A DNA stretch of 64,000 nucleotides, taken from Garcia nutans (taxonomy: Eukaryota; Streptophyta; Magnoliopsida; Malpighiales; Euphorbiaceae). The DNA lies in the NCBI GenBank assembly GCA_947685225.1, contig CANTUV010000012.1:1922001-1986000 (forward strand), written 5' to 3'. Shown one piece after another: positions 24,836 to 37,247 of the stretch. The position numbers and the translations under genes were made by a program. The stretch's first letter is position 1. Each line of letters starts with the position of its first letter. The notes beneath the pieces are model-generated. The model was given only the letters and a program-made list of their open reading frames with translations. It was not told the DNA's origin and searched no databases.

Positions 24836-25830
24836 TATTTGTAAGCCAACTTGGAGAAGATCTTTGAAATCCCTTATGAGAGTGTGAGACATTCATTCAT
24901 GCAAATTGGGTAGGACACCCCTTACTATCATTCTAATCTGGTTAGACTCATCAGGCCTATTTGTGAGAAGAGCAGCCTTGTTCCTCAATCTCTTCACATA
25001 ATCAATGAAGTTCTCATTTTCTTTTGTCTCATCGATTTTACCTCCATCAAAGTTACTTCCAGTTTATTATTGTACCTATACTACTGGATGAAGGCTTTGT
25101 ACAGTGAATCCCAATTCTTTTGAGTATTATCCTATAAGATGTTGAACCAATTTTACACAATAAGATTCAACAAGAGCATGAAGTATCTTAGAGTTTGAGC
25201 CTTAGTAGCTCGAGCAGAATGCATGATAGTGATGTATTACTTGACATGTAGATGAGGATTTCCAGTTCCATTGAACTTAGCAAAGGAAGGCATCTTGAAC
25301 TTGTAAGAGATTTCTTCATCTTGCTCAAATAGCTTGTCTAGTTCTGACATCTCCTCAACCTTCAGCTTCTTTTCAAACTTTTTCTCTAAATCAGCAATCA
25401 TCTTCTCCACATTTGAAGTTTCAGTCTTTTTCATAGTTGCTTTTCCTATAGCCTTCATTTCCTTCTTCTTATCTTGAGGATCTTGGAAGTATTAGGCCTA
25501 GTCATCATCATCAACAATCATCATCTTGTCGTCATCAAAGGCTACCTCATCAACCTTAGCTTTTCCTTTGTCCTTCTACTTCTTAGTACTAGCGGATGCT
25601 TCAATAGTATTTCCCAATAGTGTAGCTAGCTGGCTTTTCATGGTCTCAGCTATGGCCTCCTTTAGTTCTTCCATCTTGGAGTTGAGTGCGTCATCCACCA
25701 TCTTCTGAATCTATTCAAGTTCTATTACTTTTAGTGAGAAGCTAACTGAGTTGTTGTTGGATTCTACATCACTGGTGTAGGTCGAATTTTCATAAGCTCA
25801 TGAACTGCTATACTCCAGGTCTGTAAGCCA
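24836..25830 (-). pseudogene. gag N-terminal part, copy 2 of the tandem duplication
   Basis: A second, truncated gag is read on the minus strand. 25458-25237 gives EKKFEKKLKVEEMSELDKLF and then YKFKMPSFAKFNGTG, matching gag copy 1 nearly residue for residue. It breaks off near 24836, inside the gag core, where leader copy 1 begins. The frame on the plus strand at 25526-25708 is its shadow. It is an internal duplicate and cannot make full gag. Confidence 0.8.
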
Positions 25831-26916
25831 GAAAGGATCAATGCTATGTAATGCAATATATGTATATATGTATATATGCACAAATAACAAACAATCAAAA
25901 GAGTAAGAATGACCCTTCTAACCTTATATCACCCACACACGAATGACAAGTCTCTTTTCTTAGGTATATGGTTAACAAAATATCAACATAGGATATCTTA
26001 TTTTTAAAACATTCACTCGGATGATTTAACCAGTAGTTGTATTTTCAAACTTAGAAGTCAGTCCATGATAATTCCCATTAATTAAGTCTTAATCCATTGG
26101 GCTAACAAAGGGATAGTTTTATGCTATATTTGGGATTAAAACCAAATTAAAGAGTTTATCATAAATATATTTCCCATTTGGAAAGGCAACTAATGATTCA
26201 TACCATAAATAAGCCCATGATTAATAATTCTTGATATAAATTAGGCCCACAATTGATTTTTTGTATTCCATAATTGACCTAAATAGTTGTAAGCCCATTT
26301 AAAAAAAAGGTTAAGAAAAGTTGTAATTTGAATGAGGTAAAAAATAGTTTTGTTTCAAAGTCCATTGTAAAAAAGTTTGTTTAAAAATGAATCCCGGGCT
26401 TTGTACTTGGGCCATGAGATAGAAAAGAATTTTTGACCTATTGTAGGAAAGTTTTATGTCTAAAGACCATCTTGAAAGTTTTTAAAATAATTTTGGTCTT
26501 TTGGGATTAAAGGAGTAAAACTATTTTGAGATTATAATATAATTAGGTCATATTAGAAAAAGAACAAACCAAATAGGCCATGGTTCAAACTAAGATATAT
26601 CAATTATAGTCAAGCAACAAACAATTGGGGTAATCCTAAGAAAAGTAACTAGGCCAATTACATAAGATTTAGTCTTTGGGTTGAAAAGTTTAGGCTCCTA
26701 TAGTAAGTATATACCAAAAGGTATGAGGCTATGAGTGGTTATGCCATGCTCGATCTCCATACCTTGAGTGAAAGTATGGTATCCCTTACATAACATAACA
26801 CGGGTTACACGGGCATCCTAACTCACGCACACAATGCAATCTAAATGATACAATGGATAATATCATAATAAGAAAAATTAAAATAATATAAAGACCAATA
26901 GAATCAACTTCTCTTT
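25830..26916 (-). other. leader, copy 2, next to the primer site
   Basis: Untranslated leader between primer site and gag copy 2; similar to 23900-24835 up to about 26760. The last 150 bases near the primer site are unique to this copy. Confidence 0.75.
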
Positions 26917-26934
26917 TCCCTAATGGAGTCGCCA
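26917..26934 (-). other. primer binding site, Tat/Ogre type
   Basis: On the minus strand tggcgactccattaggga starts one base after the LTR end (TGCTCACA). This fixes 26936-29499 as the 5' LTR. The sequence is of the type attributed to tRNA-Arg priming in Ogre elements. Confidence 0.8.
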
Positions 26935-28348
26935 CTGTGAGCAAGGATTTTTGCTCCCACTCCCATGTTGAATGGTTCTTGCCACTTCGACACTGTTAGG
27001 CTCAGGGACTTAGAGAACATGGGCCTAAACCCGAAAAAAATGGAGTCGACACCCGGATGGGTCAGAAAAATAGAAAGGGGTGGATGACTCGATTCCTAAA
27101 GAATCCCCAACCCCTCACTGGGTTCAGAAAGTTAGGTACGCACAGGGAAGATGAGAAATGGCCCATCACCCCCCATGACATCCTATTCATTGGCACCGAC
27201 CTCCTTTTTAAGTCTAAATATTATTGAATTATTAAAGATTATAATATTATACATACTACATGTAATTATTAATAAAATGGATTCATTCATAAAATAAGAT
27301 AAAACAATACATCATAAAATAATATGGGTACCCATCCTTGGATGGAAACACACCCTTACAATCCTCATATGTTTATACAAATAAATAAAATAAGACACCC
27401 ACCATTTGGTAGAAACACATCCCTTAAAATTATCCCAAAGTCCATGAAATAAATTGAATAACAAACTAATTAAATAAGACACCCATACAATGTGTAAACA
27501 TGCCTTTTACATAATTGGAATCAAAACAATTAACCAAACATGATTAAACCATTCAAACATCCATAGAAAACAATTAATTTAAATATGTAATCAACCATCA
27601 AACAATAAGATATAAACTTTAACCAAATTAGGGGTTTGCTTCCATAAATTAAGGTTAAATTATAAAACTAGGGTTTCTAATATAAAATTAGGGTTTAAGG
27701 TAAGAATTAGGGTTTCATAAAATAAACTAGAATTTTGGATCAAAACATGCAAGTTTAGGGTTATAACAAGCAAACTAGATTAAAACATGTAAACTTAGGA
27801 TTTTAGAAGATAAACTAAAGCTAAATATGTAAACTATAATTGAAAAAATACAATAAGAAACTCATATGATATTAGGGTTTTATAAGATAAACTAACACAT
27901 ATAAGCTAAGGTTTAAGAAGCAGCTAAGGTCCTATAATATGGTTCAAAGTTATAAAATGGAATTAGGGTTTTGGATTCAAAGTTAGGGTTTATTAGTCCT
28001 TTAATTAATTTTAGGTTTGTACCTATCGCTTATTGTAAAATAACTTACAAAACCATATCTATAATTTTGTAATACAATGAATGAAATATTGAAGATAACC
28101 AATTAATTCAATTTGTAATTTGGTCACCACTGAATGATGTATTGAATTTAATCAATAGATTCAATTAAATTGTTTAATAGGAATTATACATGCATCATTG
28201 GCTACTCCAAGCTAAGTTTTCTGAACCAAGCTTGATTGAACGATTGTCTGTTGGATTGCCTAGATCAAGTGAAATCTTAGATGATGCTTTGATGATCAAT
28301 GGATGAATAGATATTCTAGGCTATTGTCTTTTATTTTGCTCTCTCTAT

Positions 28349-29012
28349 AGATAGTGAGAATAAAGAAAGAGGCAAAATTATTTTAGACAGAGTAGCAGTA
28401 CCTTATAGTACTTATTTTAAATACCTTGGCTATATTCTTCAAGAAGATGGGGGTTGTGAAGAATATGTAAATCATAGGATTAAAGCTGGTTGGACGAAGT
28501 CGAGGGGTGCTACAGGAGTTCTATGTGATCAAAAGATACTAATTAAATTAAAAGGAAAGTTTTACCGCACTGCAATATAGCCTGTGATGATGTATGGTAG
28601 TGAGTGTTGAGTAGTAAAAGGACAACACATGAGTAAAATGCATGTTGCAAAAATGAGAATGATAAGATGGATGTGTGGTTATACTAGGATGGATAGAATC
28701 TGCAATGAGTGCATTAGAGAAAAAGTGGGGGTAGCACCTATGGAGGATAAGATAAGAGAGCATAGATTGAGATGGTTTGGCATGTGAAACGAAGACCTAG
28801 CGATGCGCCGGTTAAAAAAACCAAACAAGTTAGAGTAGATATAGCTAAGAGAGACAGGCTTAAACTGATTTGGTCAAAGGTGGTCCAAAATAGTCTTATG
28901 ATGTTACATCTATCAGAAGAAATAATCATAAATCGTATTGAGTGAAAAAGAAGAATCCATATAGCCGACCCTAATTGACTTGGGATTAAGGCTTTGTTGA
29001 GTTGAGTTGTAT
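28349..29012 (+). mobile_element. RTE-type LINE 3' fragment
   Basis: The plus strand encodes the C-terminal end of an RTE-clade reverse transcriptase protein: YLGYILQEDGG, HRIKAGW, LCDQKILIKLKGKFYRTAI, MYGSECW-like text with a stop at the tryptophan, RMIRWMCGYTRMDRI, IREKVGVAPMEDKIREHRLR, WFGH-like text, and WKRRIHIADPN near the end. Stops and a frameshift make it dead. The 3' end is ttgagttgagttgta, the short tandem tail typical of RTE elements. Comparison with LTR A shows where the LTR is interrupted; at most a tat duplication is seen. It is 5'-truncated, as usual for LINEs. Minus-strand frames at 28548-28929 are shadows. Confidence 0.85.
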
Positions 29013-29212
29013 ATTTTTGTTTAATTCTGGTTGCTCAAGAATCTTAAAACCCAATTTGTTCCCCCTCCTCTCTGTGTTTTTAATCATGTATTTATAGGTA
29101 AAATTGTTCAATTAAAACCCTAATTTCTGCTTCTCCGAAGGCCTTTAAAAGCTGAGTCAATTAGGAAGCTTAATCTATCTTGAAACCATAATTAAAACCA
29201 ATTTAAAAGACC

Positions 29213-29327
29213 CATGGTGAAGTAGGAATTCCTAATTCACCATGGGTTGGGTTCCATGGCAAATTGGGACTCCCAATTCCGCATGGAAATTGGTTCATGG
29301 CGAATTTGGCTAGCCAAATTCCTTATG
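29213..29327. repeat. array of three hairpins in LTR C
   Basis: Hairpins occupy 29213-29244, 29255-29285 and 29296-29327 (spacing 42 and 41). Arms are catggtgaagtagg/cctaattcaccatg, catggcaaattggg/cccaattccgcatg and catggcgaatttgg/ccaaattccttatg. Confidence 0.9.
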
Positions 29328-31756
29328 AACTTGGTCATGGGTCATTTGGCTCATATTAAGCTTGGCTAACCCAATCGGACCAAATTGGTATGTATTTCAA
29401 TTGGTTTAACTTCAACTAGACCTAATTCAATTAGATTAAATTTAATTTGGGCCTTTTATTAAAATTAAATTTATTTAGGGCTAAAATTAAGGGTCTACAA
29501 TTATTTATTTATAGTTTATTATACAACTCATAATAATGTTCATATTACACTTCTCTTTTTTTTTTAAAAAAAATATCACTTATCAATTTAATACAATGAG
29601 TACTTCCATTCAATTTAACACTGTGAGCACTGTTGATCAATGTAACATTTTAATAATATTTCTGTACAATCAAACTTTTAGTTAAACTTCACTAAATTAC
29701 ATTTTTTAGTACAATTTGGTATAAATATTCATTACATTTATTTTAGTATATTTTAATACATTTTAATAAGTTTTAAATATTTTTACACTTTTACCCTCAC
29801 ATATTTGGTATCAAACCCTAAATTCGGATAACGAGTCACTAATGACAAGTAAATGCCCACTTTAAAATTTAAAATATGACCACTGATAGCACAAATGCCT
29901 ACTATCAATAGTGACACAAAGTGTCTATTGATGACATAATATGCCCACTAACACTATGGACGTCCACCCTTTAACTGGCTATTAAATCTGATAACTGGGT
30001 TTAACACAAGTACAAACAGGCAATTCACTTATTTCCTTAATCCAAATAATTTCACAATTATAATATTAACTTTAAATAAAAATATTTCTTTCTCACTAAT
30101 CATTAATTTTTTCCAATTTAATAATACAATAAAATAGTCTTTAATTCAATTAATTATAATTATGTATCACAAGTAAAATTTAAGTCCCAAAGAAGTTACT
30201 TTTAGGTATATCACAATTGTACCTAAGTTTCTCGCTTGTTATTTATTCAATTCTTATTATACTTATTTATTTATATAATTCTCTTTTTGAATTACTCTAA
30301 ATATCTTTATGAATTTTAATGGATTATGGACAATTCTTTCAATTACATTTGTTGTGTATATAAAATATACTTGTACCATGACTAACTTTATTTATATATT
30401 AAATTTATCTTTTCAATTCACATTTCACATTCTATAATTTTTATCTTCTTAATCTCATATTTCATAATTTATTAATGGTAAATAAATTCTAAAAAATATT
30501 CCAATTTCTCTTAAATTATTCTTTCTAAATATATATGAATCACACAAATTATCTTCTTTATTCCAAGGATGCATATTTTATATTTATGCATTATATGTAT
30601 ATATATCTTCAACATGTATGTATATTCTATAATTTATACTTTTTCCCACTAAAACTTTATCATTTCCTTGTTAAATCTCATTAAACACTAAACTCAATCT
30701 TTAAAGATCTTTCCCTTCAATTCCAATAGTAATCCAACATACTAATCTTGGTCCTCATTAGATTTTCTCTACATACAATCACCTCTTTCTCTCAAACTAT
30801 TAACAATCATTATAACTTAACTTTCCAAACACCCATATACAATTTACAAATTATCTTAAATCACCAAATAGTGCTGTTGTTAGATATACAATAGGTATAC
30901 AGTCTGTATATTTAAATATTATTTACAAAATTTCACTATTATTACTTATTTGATTCTTCACTACTCTTTTATTATTTTTACCATCTTTCTTTCCAATCTA
31001 TTTTGATTCACTAGCAATCAGTTATCCAAATCAAATTCTTTACCTTAATTTTCAAGTTCTTTTCCTATTCCTTTCAAGAATAACTAGTAGTTGCTACATA
31101 TACACAAATTTTTCCTATACATTCTCTAGTTATACACTCATTTAACTATTCAATTACATTTATCAATACTTTCCTTTTGTTTTCCCTTCTTCTAGGTTTC
31201 ATCATCTAATGGATTGATCTTACTTCAATTATATTATAACACACTTTCCAACAATTATATATACTTTTAATGATTAAGTCAATAATGCATTACTACTTTT
31301 CTCTCAATTAAACTAAGAGGACAATAATCAATACTTAAAGAATACCTTTGTATTCAAATATAAATCTCCATAAGCATATCAATCAAATGTATTTCAATAC
31401 ACTTACAATATTTTCATTTAAGCTTAACACTAATCTTTTCCTCCTCAATATTGATTTCCCACTACAATTCTCCTTCACTTTTACTTTCCTTTTTCTTTAT
31501 ATTTACAAACTCTTAAATATGCACACTTTAATAATATAATTTAGCAAATTCTATCATAATTGATTCTATATGTATTTCAATTAAACCAAGATCATCAAGT
31601 TTACTTCAAACAAACATTTAACTCTATAAACATTTTTCTTACATAATTAATTAATTCAACATTTCAATAACTCCAAATTACTTTTTACCCATATTTATCA
31701 AGAATAGGGTTTTTCTTTCCTATTTAAAAAATCTTCCATAATTATAGAATCCATCA

Positions 31757-34700
31757 TGTAACATCCCCTGATAATCCGCATAGAGAACTATCAGAGAATG
31801 CTATTTAACATGTTATCTAACTATAATCATATAGTACTCATAATTTAAGTAATACTAGTAACAGTCTTACCAAATTTTTGGCAAAGTTTTTTTTTTCCGT
31901 AATTGTCACTAGCCATAAATTTTTAATTAAATAAAATCACAACTTATCACAAAATTTTTCGATAACATCAATATTCGAACTAAACTTTAATATCTCCAAT
32001 AAATCAAATATGATTCATATATCCCAATAATCACCATAAATTTAATAATCCAATAATATCAGTATATAAAGTGAGTATTTACAACTACTTCTTCCATGTT
32101 TACAAATTTGTATAGTATTCCAATAAACCAACATAAACTATGCAATATATCAATTACATTTACAATGTACATGAAGATCATCGTCTGAACTGTAGATAAT
32201 GTCTGAATTCTGTACCCTCCAATCCTTATCTACTTTGACTCATTATACCTAAACACGCTAAGCTTATAGCTTAGTGATTCTTGTATATACATATTTTTCC
32301 ACTTATTATTAAATAAAATAATTTTAATAAAATAATAATAAATTTTAGCAAAATAAAGGTGTTCTGATAATTCAAATATTTTCAATAACAATCTAATTTA
32401 AGATTTTGAATATACTAAACAACATTTAAACTATATAAAATCTAGTTTCAAATATCATTATATACATTTTCCAATTCATTTAACACTTAGAACACTATCA
32501 ATCAATTCAATCCTTTGAATGTGATCATTTTATTTAGTATTTTAACACTTTAATTCGAAACACTTTAATAAATTTTTCAATCACTTCATGGTCTAAAATA
32601 CTGCCAGTCAACTCCATACATTTATTACTAATTTTTATTCTTTTTAACACATATTATATATTAATAATCTTGCCCTCACATACTAAATTTTAAATCTTAG
32701 ACTCAGATAACAAGTTCGATTATGGCAATTTAAATGCCTGGTAAAATATCAATCGGTACAACCAATGACCTAGTATCAGCACAAATGCCTAGTATCAGCA
32801 ACAACACATAAAGTGCCTGGTAAAAGTGTAGATGTGAACTCTCTAGCTAGCTATTCAATTCTATTCTAGGTTTAATATCAGTATGGTTTAGGCAACTGAA
32901 TTTTTTCTCAGTTTTAATTAATATTATTAATATTGTGTCACCTAGTTAAAATCAATAACCATTCTTTTTAAAGAACACTCTTTCTTACACTTTTTCTTTA
33001 TCATTCAAATATCTTCACTTAACTATATAAATAAGAAATAATTCTTAAACATATTTCATTTGGGAAATATTCACCAAATATATTAGAAACAACCATTTCA
33101 ACTTCAAAACCCAATATTTTTGTATCTATTTTCAATTACATTGAAATTTTGTTAAATTATTGTGATTTTTTGATAGATAAATATGCATAGGATTGAAATG
33201 AAGCATTTTGAGGCTAAAAGGGTAGAAAACAGAAGAAAAAGTTTAGACATGTGCCTGTCTAGTAATTCCACATGCCCATGCATATCAAACCCTTGCTAGA
33301 AGAAGAAACGAAAAAGAAATAGAACCTAAAAATTTCACACGCTCATGTGGAATTAATCCACATGCCCGTGTGGATCTTTCAACTTCTACCAAATCTATCG
33401 ATTTTAAAGAATTTGAATATTTTTTAGGTCACACACCCATATCTATCTTCACACACGCCCATGCTTAGTTGTACCCAACTTTTTGAGAGATTTTTCAATC
33501 CCAAAACTTTAAACTTACATAAATATACTTTTCCCTAATCAATTATGAATACAAAACCAATTTCTTTAAGAACTAATCTCATATCTAATTCTAAACCCTA
33601 AAATTTTGACATTAATCCTAATTTGATTCTTTTATGTATCGATAGTTGTTTTAAATACAATTTTATGCTAAAAACTATATATAATCCATGAAAATTTAAA
33701 AGAAAATAAAAGAAAAACAAATTATCAATATACAAGCACAAACTTCTTTACAAGTAGCACTTTCTCCCTCTTCTTCAATTACTTAACCATCATTTTTGAA
33801 ATAACCATTTAGCTCCAAAAACACAATTCATTTCCAAATCAAATAATTAACACTTCTGTAACTCCAAATATCACTTAAATCATGTATATATATCAAAATA
33901 AAGAATTTCTCTTACCCTTTTTGGTCAAATCTTCTCTAATTCATCAATCCATTAGCTATTTGTTTCAAACTTCTCTTCAACATGGTTTAAATTCAACCAC
34001 TTATAAGCATACTTCCAATTTTGTAAATTTTTCTCATATCTTCACGATAGCACCATTCTCTTTAACGTCAATTAGTTTGGCATTTCAATAATCCTAAATA
34101 CAAATTAGATCATATTGATCAAAATAACATTTTCGTCACCTAATTAACAAACCTTCATGAATATATAGCTTAACACTTAATTAATTCAAAATTCTCTCCA
34201 AGACAATTTTAAGATAATTAGCTAATCAATAAACTTCAAATATCAATGGCATCATTTTACTCTTTGAAAATCTCATAACTCAAAAGTCCATCTAACTCTA
34301 AACTCATCAAACCCTAACTTGTTTCATAACCTTAATTCATCTTATATCTGTATATATTTATATTTCAATAGTTAATTCAAACACAAACTTACATAAGAAT
34401 TATTAAATCCATTATTTATTCATCATAAAATTAATTATATTGACAAAGAAGCATATTTTTAATAATCACTTTCTTAAGATCACTTTTAGTAGATTTCTCT
34501 CATAAATAATCACTTTAAATCAAGACACAACATTATTTTTAATAATCAAAATTATAATAAAATCAATTAGTAGAAAAATAAGTAATATACAAGCACTAAC
34601 CTCGTTCAACTTCTTTCATCATTTTCCCTTCAATCCTTTGATTTATTGATATCTTCCTTGATAAATCAAGCTTAAAATAGTTAAACTCATCCAAAACTTG

Positions 34701-35289
34701 GTTTTTCCCTAGAATTTCCATGATTTCTAGGGTAGGAAATGGACGAAGAAGAAAAAGAGATGAAGATGGAGAGTGGTGATGAGTATGGCGGTTTGGAAGG
34801 GTGAAGAAGACAATAAAAGCTCTTTGTATCGACTTTGGGGTTTTCATTCCGTATATTCACTCACACCATTCTTTTGGTACACTTAATTTCTTGATTTATC
34901 ACTAATCCAACATTTTAACTCTAAATAATCATATAAACAGTTAATTTAATTATTTTTAAACCCTATCATTCACATATACCATTTATAATATGTATTTAAC
35001 CTTTAAACTCAATTTCCAGATTTGAATCAAGACACACGGTTGTGTCTTCTCATTGACACACCCATGTGAATTAGACAGCTTAGGTCATTTTGAAAAATTT
35101 CCTCAAAACAGTCCTAACTCTCATGCCATGACCGTGGCACTCCAAAGACACATTCGTGGGGATGAAATGACCACTGTATACACACTCCAAACACTTCAGT
35201 CAAATATATATAACACTCCAAACAATCCCACATATTGCATATACACTTATTACAAATATATCCATACTTAAAAGTTTTAGGGCATTACA
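31757..35289 (+). mobile_element. family G solo LTR nested in another G LTR
   Basis: It starts TGTAACATCCCC and ends TTTTAGGGCATTACA, 3533 bp. It shares with the surrounding G LTR the aagcttatagcttagtga block (near 32262), the segment at 32700-32840 and the tacaagcactaacctcgttc block (34589). Flanks are catca (31752-31756) and cgtga (35290-35294), matching at 3 of 5 positions, so the duplication is old or mutated. The surrounding LTR text continues across it (34170-34330 resembles 35295-35460). It has two tacaagcac blocks (33731 and 34589), suggesting an internal duplication. A GACACG/CGTGTC-like region at 33240-33470 and 35030-35165 is degraded. No coding sequence. Confidence 0.8.
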
Positions 35290-36825
35290 CGTGATTTAAT
35301 TAATTTAAAGTTCTCTTCAACATGTGTTCAAGATAAATAACTAACAAATGCATTTCAAATATCATAAACATAATTATATTCTTATGATAGCAAGTCTCTT
35401 AACTCTAAATTCTTCAATAACCTTAAACTTTCTAAAACCCTAATTTCTTCCATACCCTAAATCAATATATAATTGTTCTAGTGCTTGATTTAAGCATAAT
35501 CTCAATTAAAAAGCCAATAAATACATACTTTTATATTGTAATAATAATTTTACTTTCAAAGAAATAAAGTTTCATCATCAACTTCTTACAAATTATTGAA
35601 TATATATTTTCTTCAAAAATAACTTTATTGTTCTAATCATAGGCTTCTTTAATTAAACAAAATCAAAATCAATTCAATTAATAGTAAAAGATGTGATATA
35701 CAAGCACTAGCCTCATTAAATTCGCTCTTCCATCACTCTTCCTTTCAATCCTTTGATTTGATGATGATTGCCTTCAGAAATCCCACATAAACCAACCATT
35801 TCTCATCAAAACTCTAAATTATTTCAAAAGATCCCATTGTTTTTAAGTGAAATTTGGAAGAAGAAGAAGAAAGAAGAAGATGGAGGTGTTGAAGATGGGA
35901 GGTTTGGCAAAGGAAGAGTGAAGAAGACACTAAAAGTCTTTTTTTATTTTATTTTATAGTATTTAGGGTTTTCATACCTTACAATACTTATACCTTTGCT
36001 TTGGTACGTCTACTTTTTTAATTACCTCTTAATCTAACTTTTAACTCCATAAAATTGTAAAAATAAATACAATAACTATTTTAAAGTCCTATTGTCCACA
36101 TTTTATATCCCAATTATAGTATAATTTCATTTCAGGACCATAAAGGCATTTTCATAATTTCTTACCTCTTTAAAAATCCTTTTTCATAAATACCGATTAA
36201 ATCTATATCCGGATTTAAAATTTCAAATATTAAGGCTTCATCAACCTTATTTCAACTAATTTCAGATACTCAACCCACATATAACATCATAATTAGTCCA
36301 ATATATACTTATATATATATATTTAATGTAGAAAATTATTTCTTAAAATTTTCAGACATTGCATATAGTGATTTCAAGTCAAAAGACAACATAACACAAT
36401 TATGATGAGAATCACTTATGACATTAATCCTTGTAATATTCTCATTTTGGGTCTATCCAGTACAATGTTCTTTAACATATACTTATGTTTTGAGTTAGTA
36501 TCATATATTCATGATTAGTAAAATGTAATCATTAGTCAAATTACATACTAGTTAGTCAAATTACATTCTAGTCTTTATTCATTATCGCTCCATCAATAAT
36601 GATCGACTGTATAGAGTTCAAAAAAGAATTCACGTTACTTTAAGGTTTTACTATCAAGTCAAATACTTAATGGCATAAAGTCAAATTATCTATTTATGGA
36701 GAATTATCTATTCATAGAACTTTAATCATTTTAAAATAATAAACACACACATGATAATGAAATTCCACATTTATTTTATTAAATGTTATAATATGCATAT
36801 ATCCCATTAAGGATACAACACTAAT

Positions 36826-37247
36826 AGTAATGGATTATCCCCCATCAAGTTGAGTGAGGTGAAGTCTCCTACTTTATCTTCTACCTTCCCTTTGGCTAGC
36901 TTCTTGATTTCTTCAAGCACTTCCCTTAAGCTCAATTCTACTTGGGCCTTGGGCTTTCCCTTATATTCTTTATTCTTTTTTATGAAGAGATAATTAAATC
37001 CTTAAATTGTTTCTCTCCCTCACCTTTGTTTCTAGCAACATCCTCTTGGATATGGGCTTCTAATGGTCTCCTTCCCTTTTCCTTTTCCAAACCTAGCAAA
37101 ACCAGCCTCTGGATCTTCCATTATTCTATGACTACAGATATCAAACAAGTTGCCCATGAACTTCTTCAAGTTGGTTTGGTGAAGTGTCTTATGGGCATTG
37201 CTCTTTTCTGACATGATGGAAACTATGTATGAGAGCTTTCTCTTCAA
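36826..37247 (-). pseudogene. gag N-terminal relic, continuing the frame at 14310
   Basis: The minus strand reads from a possible start near 37215 through GFARFGKGKGK, then (after a frame change) VELSLREVLEEIKKLAKGK and GDFTSLNLMGDNPLL up to the edge of the copia LTR at 36820. When the LTR and one copy of its target duplication are removed, the reading frame passes without shift into the gag start at 14310. This is therefore the N-terminal part of the same Tat-like gag. The plus-strand frame at 36942-37211 is its shadow. Confidence 0.65.

Larger units (their letters stand above)
16511..29499 (-). mobile_element. Tat/Ogre-like gypsy element with target duplication ATTAT
   Basis: The outer edges are TGTGAGCGAG at 16511 and GGGTCTACA at 29499, flanked by attat (16506-16510 and 29500-29504), 13 kb apart. 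Gag is read on the minus strand, so the 5' LTR is on the right (26936-29499), followed leftwards by primer site, leader, gag, an antisense PMD fragment, a tandem-repeat 3' untranslated region, a polypurine tract and LTR sequence. The left end carries two LTR segments: a partial one like the right LTR (16511-18137) and a complete but different one (18138-20396). No reverse transcriptase or integrase was recognised, so the element is non-autonomous or deleted. A LINE fragment sits in the right LTR. Confidence 0.85.
26936..29499 (-). mobile_element. right (5') LTR C, with a LINE insertion
   Basis: In plus orientation TGTGAGCAAGG to AAGGGTCTACA. Length is 2564 bp including about 664 bp of LINE at 28349-29012, so about 1.9 kb of LTR. 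It is closely similar to segment A. Telobox-like tagggttt motifs cluster at 27640-28000, and three hairpins lie at 29213-29327. Confidence 0.85.
15508..36363 (+). mobile_element. family G gypsy solo LTR, target duplication TATAG, opened by two insertions
   Basis: It starts TGTAACACCTCC and ends TTTTCAGACATTGCA, flanked by tatag (15503-15507 and 36364-36368). Its own sequence is 15508-16510, 29505-31756 and 35290-36363, about 4.3 kb. Landmarks shared with the other G copies are the gctaagcttattgcttagtgg block (near 16140), a locus at 29830-29990, and the block containing tacaagcactagcctc (near 35700) followed by aagaagaagaaag and a closing tttagggttttcat. No coding sequence is seen; frames at 31348, 33882, 35053 and 35768 are LTR DNA. 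Assignment to Ty3/gypsy (possibly Tekay/Del-like) is by LTR style only. Confidence 0.85.
14311..36820 (-). mobile_element. Ty1/copia solo LTR, opened by a nested stack
   Basis: The LTR is present as 14311-15507 and 36364-36820. Its minus-strand text aligns along its length with the intact copia LTR at 62637-63988: for example gaacattgtactggatagac (36430-36470) versus gaacaatgtattggatagac, and the shared catggatcctggt near the 3' end. The 5' end reads TGTTGTATCC; the 3' end reads CCTAATA where CCTAACA is expected. Flanks are gtaat (14306-14310) and ctaat (36821-36825), a 4-of-5 target duplication. Removing the inner insertion joins the two halves seamlessly. It is a solo LTR of about 1.65 kb inserted in the Tat-like gag. 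The frame at 15010-15231 is LTR sequence. Confidence 0.85.

Noticed and set aside
26917..26934. Part of a tRNA gene
   Set aside because: Only the acceptor-end complement is present and it abuts the LTR, so it is a primer binding site.
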